DNA of 15,600 nt, taken from positions 1 to 15,600 of the forward strand of contig CAZNGY010000039.1 of NCBI GenBank assembly GCA_964572955.1, given 5' to 3'. The stretch is from UBA3775 sp964572955. Lineage in GTDB: Bacteria; Bacillota; Clostridia; Lachnospirales; Lachnospiraceae. A model generated the notes under the pieces. That model was not told the origin of the DNA, ran no database searches, and saw only the letters and a list, made by a program, of their open reading frames with translations. The position numbers and the translations under genes were made by a program. The first letter of the stretch is position 1, and each line of letters opens with the position of its first letter. Positions 11,501-15,600 of this stretch are shown one piece after another.

Positions 11501-12916
11501 ATGGCTGGAAGCAAAGAGATTGGCCGCATAGGACAGAGAAGATACGGCGGTATGGTGTATGAAGAATTTCTGCACGAACTCAGGGGCAAGCGAGGGATAG
11601 AGACTTACAGAGAAATGTCAGAAAATGACGATGTTGTAGGTGCTATCCTTTTTGCTATTAAGATGCTGGTGCGTCAATGTGACTGGAACATTGAACCCGG
11701 TGGAGATACTGCTGCCGATAAAGAAGCGGCTGAATTTGTTGAAAGCTGTATGGACGATATGCAGGACACCTGGATTGACACAATCTCGGAAATCCTGTCT
11801 TTCCTCACATATGGCTGGAGCTTTCACGAAATCGTGTATAAGAGAAGAATGGGTAACACGAAGGACCATCGCACGAAAAGTAAGTATAATGATGGCCTTA
11901 TCGGTTGGAAGAAACTGCCTATCAGAGCGCAGGAAACATTGTACCAGTGGGAATATGACAACGAGGATAACCTACTTGGAATGACTCAGTTGCCACCGCC
12001 GGACTTTGAGAAATGCACGATACCGATAGAAAAGGCTATGTTGTTCCGTACAGAGAGTCGTAAAAACAACCCGGAAGGGAGAAGTATTCTGAGAAATGCG
12101 TACAGATCGTGGTATTTCAAGAGAAGAATACAGGAAATAGAGGGTATAGGCATTGAAAGAGACCTTGCAGGACTACCGGTAATCTATGGACCGGAAGGAC
12201 TGGATTTGTGGGATGATACCATTCAGGCAAATGTAAATGCAAGGACAGGGCTGGAGGCTATGGTCAGGAATATCCGAAGGGATGAAATGGAAGGGTGCGT
12301 ACTTCCTGCCGGTTACAAGCTGGAGCTTTTGAGTTCCGGAGGCAGCAGGCAGTTTGATACAAACGCCATTATAAACCGATATGACACCAGAATTGCAATG
12401 ACGGTACTTGCCGATTTTATTTTCCTGGGACATTCTGAAACAGGAAGCTGGGCCTTGAGTTCTGATAAGACAGAGCTGTTTGCCGTTGCGATAGGTGCTT
12501 ACCTTGACATTATATGCGAGACGTTCAACAGCCAGGGAATACCGGCACTCATAGATATTAACGGAGAGCATTTCTCCGGAATAACAGAATATCCGAGAAT
12601 GACACACGGAGACATTGAAGATGCCGATATTACGAAGGTATCAGCGTTCATTAAGGATATGACAGGCATCGGCTTACTGGTACCAGACGATGGATTGGAA
12701 GATTATATTAGACAGATAGGACATCTTCCGGAAAGGACATCTGACACAAGAGAAATAAACCTGGAAAGGCAGCAACAGCAGGAACAGAATCAGCCTCCAG
12801 AACCCGAAACAGCCGCAGGGAGCGAACCAAGTGAGGAAGGGGAAGAAATACCCGACCAAAAGGCAGAAGAAGCGAAAAAGCGGTTAGGAAGGGGTAAACA
12901 ATGTCGTTCAGGATAA
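11501..12916 (+). CDS. Phage portal protein, Mu gp29-like (DUF935 type)
   Basis: This 471-residue protein is expected to form the portal ring through which DNA enters the head and to which the tail attaches. Family features include DDVVGAILFAIKMLVRQCDW (about 43-62), the characteristic LTYGWSFHEIVY (102-113), and VLADFIFLGHSETGSWALSS (302-321), where Mu-type portals have a similar segment. The last 50 residues are a low-complexity Gln/Glu/Pro tail, probably disordered. The gene has GTGAG-type purines before the ATG and overlaps the next gene by 16 bases. Placement directly after the large terminase and before a MuF-type protein agrees with a portal. Confidence 0.92.
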   Translation: MAGSKEIGRIGQRRYGGMVYEEFLHELRGKRGIETYREMSENDDVVGAILFAIKMLVRQCDWNIEPGGDTAADKEAAEFVESCMDDMQDTWIDTISEILSFLTYGWSFHEIVYKRRMGNTKDHRTKSKYNDGLIGWKKLPIRAQETLYQWEYDNEDNLLGMTQLPPPDFEKCTIPIEKAMLFRTESRKNNPEGRSILRNAYRSWYFKRRIQEIEGIGIERDLAGLPVIYGPEGLDLWDDTIQANVNARTGLEAMVRNIRRDEMEGCVLPAGYKLELLSSGGSRQFDTNAIINRYDTRIAMTVLADFIFLGHSETGSWALSSDKTELFAVAIGAYLDIICETFNSQGIPALIDINGEHFSGITEYPRMTHGDIEDADITKVSAFIKDMTGIGLLVPDDGLEDYIRQIGHLPERTSDTREINLERQQQQEQNQPPEPETAAGSEPSEEGEEIPDQKAEEAKKRLGRGKQCRSG

Positions 12917-13854
12917 TCCCGGCAAAGCGGATCAAAAAGAAAAAGTCGGTAAACGGCAAGGAAGTCTTACGGAGGCTGAAAGATTTTCTTGATACCGAAT
13001 GTGAGGAACCTGCAGAAATCCTCTGTGGCTTTTGGCAGGATCAGCAGGACGCTATCACATACCAGGAACTCCGGCAAGCGATACTGAATGGTGAGATAAG
13101 CCAGCAGACACTTATGGAGTGGTCGCATGATTACTCGGTGCTTGTTGCAGAGAAATTCGGAAAAATATGGGAAAAAGCCATTGTGGCAGGACCAACAGGA
13201 CAGCCTTTATTGGACGGTCTTGTTTTTGAATTTAATACGCAGACACCGGGAATCACAAGCTGGATAAGAGAGCGTGGTGCCAATTTTGTTACTTCCTGCA
13301 TGGAAGAACAGAAAAAGGCAATATCGGCTCTGTTGTCGAAGAAAATGCGTGATGCTCATACGGTGGACGAACTGGCAAGAATGATAAGACCATGTATCGG
13401 ACTTACCGAAGGGCAGGCAAAAGCCAATGCGAGATACTACGACAGTATCGTGGCGAATCTGCGAAAAGAACACCCACGCATGAAAACAGAGAATATACGC
13501 AGGAAGGCAAGGGATGCCGCACAAAAGTATGCCGAAAGGCAGCACAGGGAAAGAGCCATGACGATCGCTCAGACAGAAAGTGCATTTGCGTATAACCGAG
13601 GTGCTGACGAGGGAGTACGACAGGCTCAGGAGCAGAAATTACTCGGTGTTGTAAAAAAGCGTTGGAGTACATCCGGAGACGATGCAGTATGTGAAGTATG
13701 TGCTTCCCTGGAAGGTATGGAAATTGAAATGAACGACAGTTTCTCATTTGGTGGGAAACTGTTATTTGTAGGACAGAAGATGTTACCACCTGCACACCCA
13801 AGATGTGCTTGTGCGATAGAGTACATCGAAGAAAGTCCACCACAGATAATGTGA
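12901..13854 (+). CDS. Head morphogenesis protein, MuF/SPP1 gp7 type
   Basis: This gene encodes 317 residues. The N-terminal 150 residues are helical and correspond to the portal-binding part of the family. The C-terminal MuF domain shows ERAMTIAQTESAFAYNRG (217-234), then WSTSGDDAVCEVCASLEG (255-272) and PPAHPRCACAIEYI (296-309). Cys264, Cys267, His299, Cys302 and Cys304 are placed as a metal-binding set. These proteins enter the procapsid with the portal and may be ejected with the DNA; in some phages the domain is fused to effectors, but no extra domain is present here. GGAAGGGG precedes the ATG, which lies inside the end of the portal gene. Confidence 0.92.
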   Translation: MSFRIIPAKRIKKKKSVNGKEVLRRLKDFLDTECEEPAEILCGFWQDQQDAITYQELRQAILNGEISQQTLMEWSHDYSVLVAEKFGKIWEKAIVAGPTGQPLLDGLVFEFNTQTPGITSWIRERGANFVTSCMEEQKKAISALLSKKMRDAHTVDELARMIRPCIGLTEGQAKANARYYDSIVANLRKEHPRMKTENIRRKARDAAQKYAERQHRERAMTIAQTESAFAYNRGADEGVRQAQEQKLLGVVKKRWSTSGDDAVCEVCASLEGMEIEMNDSFSFGGKLLFVGQKMLPPAHPRCACAIEYIEESPPQIM

Positions 13855-13870
13855 GAAGGGAAGTGATACA

Positions 13871-14344
13871 GTGAAAAAGTTTTCGGATATGATCCAAAAA
13901 TCAGAAAGAAATACACCTGAGAGTTCCTCAGTAAAAAAGGGCAGATTTGCGATTATGAAGTCTGACGATGAAAAGCATCTTGCCTTTGGCTGGGCGAATG
14001 TGGCAATCAGAACAGACGGAGAAGTAATCGAGGACTGGCAGAAAGATATTGTGGAACCAGAGGAACTGGAGAATGCAGCATACAATTTCGTCCTTCTCTA
14101 TCGTGAAGGCGGAGAAATGCACGAAAGAGGCGGTGCAGCAGTCCTTGTAGAGAGTGTAGTATTCACTGAGGAAAAAATGGCTGCTATGGGTATTCCGGCA
14201 GGAACGCTCCCAGTAGGATGGTGGATCGGCTTCAAGGTAATTGATGATGAAGTATGGGAAAAGGTCAAAGATGGCACTTACCCGATGTTCTCCATCGAGG
14301 GAACTGCAGAAAGAGTGGAGGTTGAAGATGAAGGTATTAGTTGA
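13871..14344 (+). CDS. XkdF-like prohead protease
   Basis: This gene encodes 157 residues, starting at GTG (13871) with AAGGG at normal distance. It matches the phage serine protease family named after XkdF: HLAFGWANVA (36-45), the acidic segment VIEDWQKDIVEPEELENAAY, GEMHERG with a candidate catalytic His84, VLVESVV (Glu94), and a final MFSIEG with a candidate Ser141. GWWIGFKVIDDEVWEKVK lies between them, as in the family. The role is to cleave scaffold and major capsid protein during head maturation. It follows the MuF gene by 16 bases. Many relatives continue as one long protein into a scaffold-like region; here the reading frame stops and that region appears as a separate gene at 14594. 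Confidence 0.85.
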   Translation: MKKFSDMIQKSERNTPESSSVKKGRFAIMKSDDEKHLAFGWANVAIRTDGEVIEDWQKDIVEPEELENAAYNFVLLYREGGEMHERGGAAVLVESVVFTEEKMAAMGIPAGTLPVGWWIGFKVIDDEVWEKVKDGTYPMFSIEGTAERVEVEDEGIS

Positions 14345-14429
14345 CATTGGTATTTTTGCAGCAGGAGGCATCTTAGGGTGCTTTATGACCTGCTTATTAG
14401 TAGCTTCTCGTGATAATAAAGACGAATGA
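14328..14429 (+). CDS. 33-residue membrane peptide, DUF3789-like
   Basis: The peptide is one membrane helix (about residues 4-24: LVDIGIFAAGGILGCFMTCL) with a polar tail ending RDNKDE. It resembles the tiny DUF3789 family often seen in clostridial phages and elements, with a G-rich helix followed by a conserved M-C-L. GGAGG lies seven bases before the ATG. The gene overlaps the protease gene by 17 bases, so it is translated from the same mRNA. The open frame extends 29 codons upstream inside the protease gene but without a binding site. Function unknown. Confidence 0.7.
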   Translation: MKVLVDIGIFAAGGILGCFMTCLLVASRDNKDE

Positions 14430-14450
14430 GGGCAAAAAACAAGGAGCGTA

Positions 14451-14559
14451 TTGAGTTTTTCAGCAGCTCCAACCTTATAATTCCACATATGAGAGGCTAA
14501 AAAGGGCGTAGGTAGCCCATTTAGAAAGTTCATTAAGGCATCCGGAAGGGTGTTTTTTT
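14451..14559 (+). ncRNA. Possible structured non-coding RNA between head genes
   Basis: A candidate promoter (TTGAGT at 14451-14456, TATAAT at 14476-14481, a long 19-bp spacer) precedes a 70-base stretch without coding potential. That stretch contains GGGC/GCCC (14504-14518) and ends in an intrinsic terminator. It could be a small phage RNA or simply the untranslated end of the upstream transcript. The long spacer makes the promoter doubtful. Confidence 0.3.
14538..14559 (+). terminator. Terminator after the protease/DUF3789-like genes
   Basis: GCATCC and GGGTGT pair (6 bp, two G-U) across a GGAA tetraloop, followed by seven T (14553-14559). It would separate early head-gene transcripts from the gene at 14594, perhaps only partially. 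Confidence 0.7.
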
Positions 14560-14593
14560 GATATATACAAAATCGCAGAAAGGAGGAAGCATA

Positions 14594-15600
14594 GTGGCAA
14601 CAAAACTTAAAAATCTCGAAGTCAGAAAAGTAGATTTCGTAGATGCAGGTGCTAATCCGGACGCTCATATTAAACTTTTCAAGCGAAATAATGCAGGAGA
14701 GGTCAATGAGGGCGACTCCGCAGAAAAGGACAATGAGAAAACCCCTGGAATATTCAAGAAGCTGCTCGCCTTTATCGGTAAAGCGGCCAATATGAGCCAG
14801 GAGGAAATCGACAGTGCTATGGAGGAAATCCAAAAAGGCGATTCTGTCAGTTTCGGCGAGAAGTACAAAGAAGCGAAGAACAGAAAAATCTCAGACGAGA
14901 TATGGGATATATGCTGGGCGCTGCAATCTTCTCTTTGTTCTATTCTGAATGACGAGGACTTAGACAGCACCGCAAAAGAAACGGCAATGCAGGAAAGTCT
15001 TACCGAGTTCAGTTCTGAATTACAGGGCTGTATTACACAGTGGTCCGGCGGTAAGGAATGTGGCATTGTTATGAAAAATGAAGAGGTAACGGAGGCTGAT
15101 GCAGAGGTTGCGAAATCAGCGGTGGAGAAGCTGAGTGCAATCATTGAGAAAGCCTCAGAGCCTAAAGAAAAGGACCCGAAAGAAACCAAAAATGAGAACC
15201 CGAAAGGAGACGAAGAAGAAATGAAAATTGACAAGAGTAAAATGACTCCTGCCGAGAGAGCGTTTTTTGAAGATTTAGAAAAGCGTTACGGCACAGAAGA
15301 TGGCGCACCGGTTGAAACACCTGCACCGGCAACAGAGGTAGCAGAACCTCCGGTCACAAAGTCTGTCACACCTCCTGCACAGGCAGAGCAGAATCAGGCA
15401 CCTGCTGAACCTGACGGAGCAGACATTTACAAGGGCCTCCACCCTGCAGTCAAAGCAGAGATGGAAGCCTTAAAGAAATTCAAGGAAGAAGCCGAGGAAA
15501 GAGAACTTGGCGAAGTAGCAAAGAAGTATGAAATCATCGGCAAGAAGAAAGAGGAACTTGTGCCTCTGTTTAAGAGCCTGAGAGCAGCAGGAGGTACAGC
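14594..15600 (+). CDS. Phage head protein, scaffold/XkdF C-terminal-like (partial, runs off the window)
   Basis: The frame is open from a GTG at 14594, with AAAGGAGGAAGC upstream, to the window edge: 335 residues are visible and the 3' end is missing. The N terminus has KNLEVRKVDFVDAGANPDAH, a pattern found at the junction of prohead protease and downstream regions in clostridial phages. Residues about 45-190 are acidic and helical, including a WDICWALQSSL segment. About 190-280 is a disordered linker rich in Pro, Glu and Lys. The last part (LHPAVKAEMEALKKFKEEAE, then AKKYEIIGKKKEELVPLFKS) is a coiled-coil, scaffold-like sequence. A role in capsid assembly is likely. An internal ATG at 15221 has AAAGGAG ahead of it and could give a separate shorter scaffold. 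Confidence 0.75.
   Translation, partial: MATKLKNLEVRKVDFVDAGANPDAHIKLFKRNNAGEVNEGDSAEKDNEKTPGIFKKLLAFIGKAANMSQEEIDSAMEEIQKGDSVSFGEKYKEAKNRKISDEIWDICWALQSSLCSILNDEDLDSTAKETAMQESLTEFSSELQGCITQWSGGKECGIVMKNEEVTEADAEVAKSAVEKLSAIIEKASEPKEKDPKETKNENPKGDEEEMKIDKSKMTPAERAFFEDLEKRYGTEDGAPVETPAPATEVAEPPVTKSVTPPAQAEQNQAPAEPDGADIYKGLHPAVKAEMEALKKFKEEAEERELGEVAKKYEIIGKKKEELVPLFKSLRAAGGT

Noticed and set aside
1..15600. tRNA gene as integration target
   Set aside because: I looked for cloverleaf-like sequence with a T-loop (GGTTCRA) near both ends and found none that pairs convincingly.

Overview
The window reads as low-to-moderate GC Firmicutes DNA. Strong AGGAGG-type ribosome binding sites, consensus sigma-A promoters and the protein families present suggest a gut clostridium, probably Lachnospiraceae. 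That placement is inference from gene style, not from a marker gene. Everything recognisable belongs to mobile DNA, in two blocks that differ in orientation and content.

Block 1 (about 168-8319) looks like a compact integrative element of about 8.1 kb. Its left end carries a Tn916-type tyrosine integrase (243-1466, minus) ending in a terminator. Behind it come three small genes in the same leftward operon, driven from a divergent control region at 2475-2617. The other arm of that region drives a rightward operon of a helix-turn-helix regulator and a PH-like/SHOCT protein. A 650-base gene-free stretch (3508-4163) holds a strong terminator, 7-bp tandem repeats, AT-rich DNA and a complete promoter-to-terminator unit for a roughly 60-nt RNA. 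A long leftward operon then runs from a promoter at 7897-7925: excisionase-like protein, winged-helix (replication-type) protein, a full sigma-70-family factor, an ArpU/sigma4-like helix-turn-helix protein, a small unknown, two tiny membrane peptides (27 and 39 residues) and a 248-residue unknown. Four repeats resembling iterons lie between the winged-helix and sigma genes. A second short RNA unit is embedded on the opposite strand ahead of the tiny membrane peptides. I see no relaxase, type IV secretion gene or packaging gene in this block, and an imperfect att-like pair (GTAC..GAA..TTTGTACC) bounds it.

Block 2 (8388 to the right edge) is the rightward head/packaging module of a tailed phage, probably a prophage: a small unknown, a ParB-like protein, small and large terminase, a Mu gp29-like (DUF935-type) portal, a MuF/gp7-type head morphogenesis protein, an XkdF-like prohead protease, a 33-residue membrane peptide, and the start of a large protein resembling scaffold/XkdF C-terminal regions that runs off the window.

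Two readings are possible. In the first, block 1 is an independent element (integrative plasmid or phage-satellite type) inserted next to, or inside, a prophage. In the second, both blocks are one prophage whose regulatory arm is transcribed leftwards and whose true right att lies beyond the window. The att-like pair, the iteron-like repeats and the two counter-transcribed RNA units favour the first, but sequence alone does not settle it.
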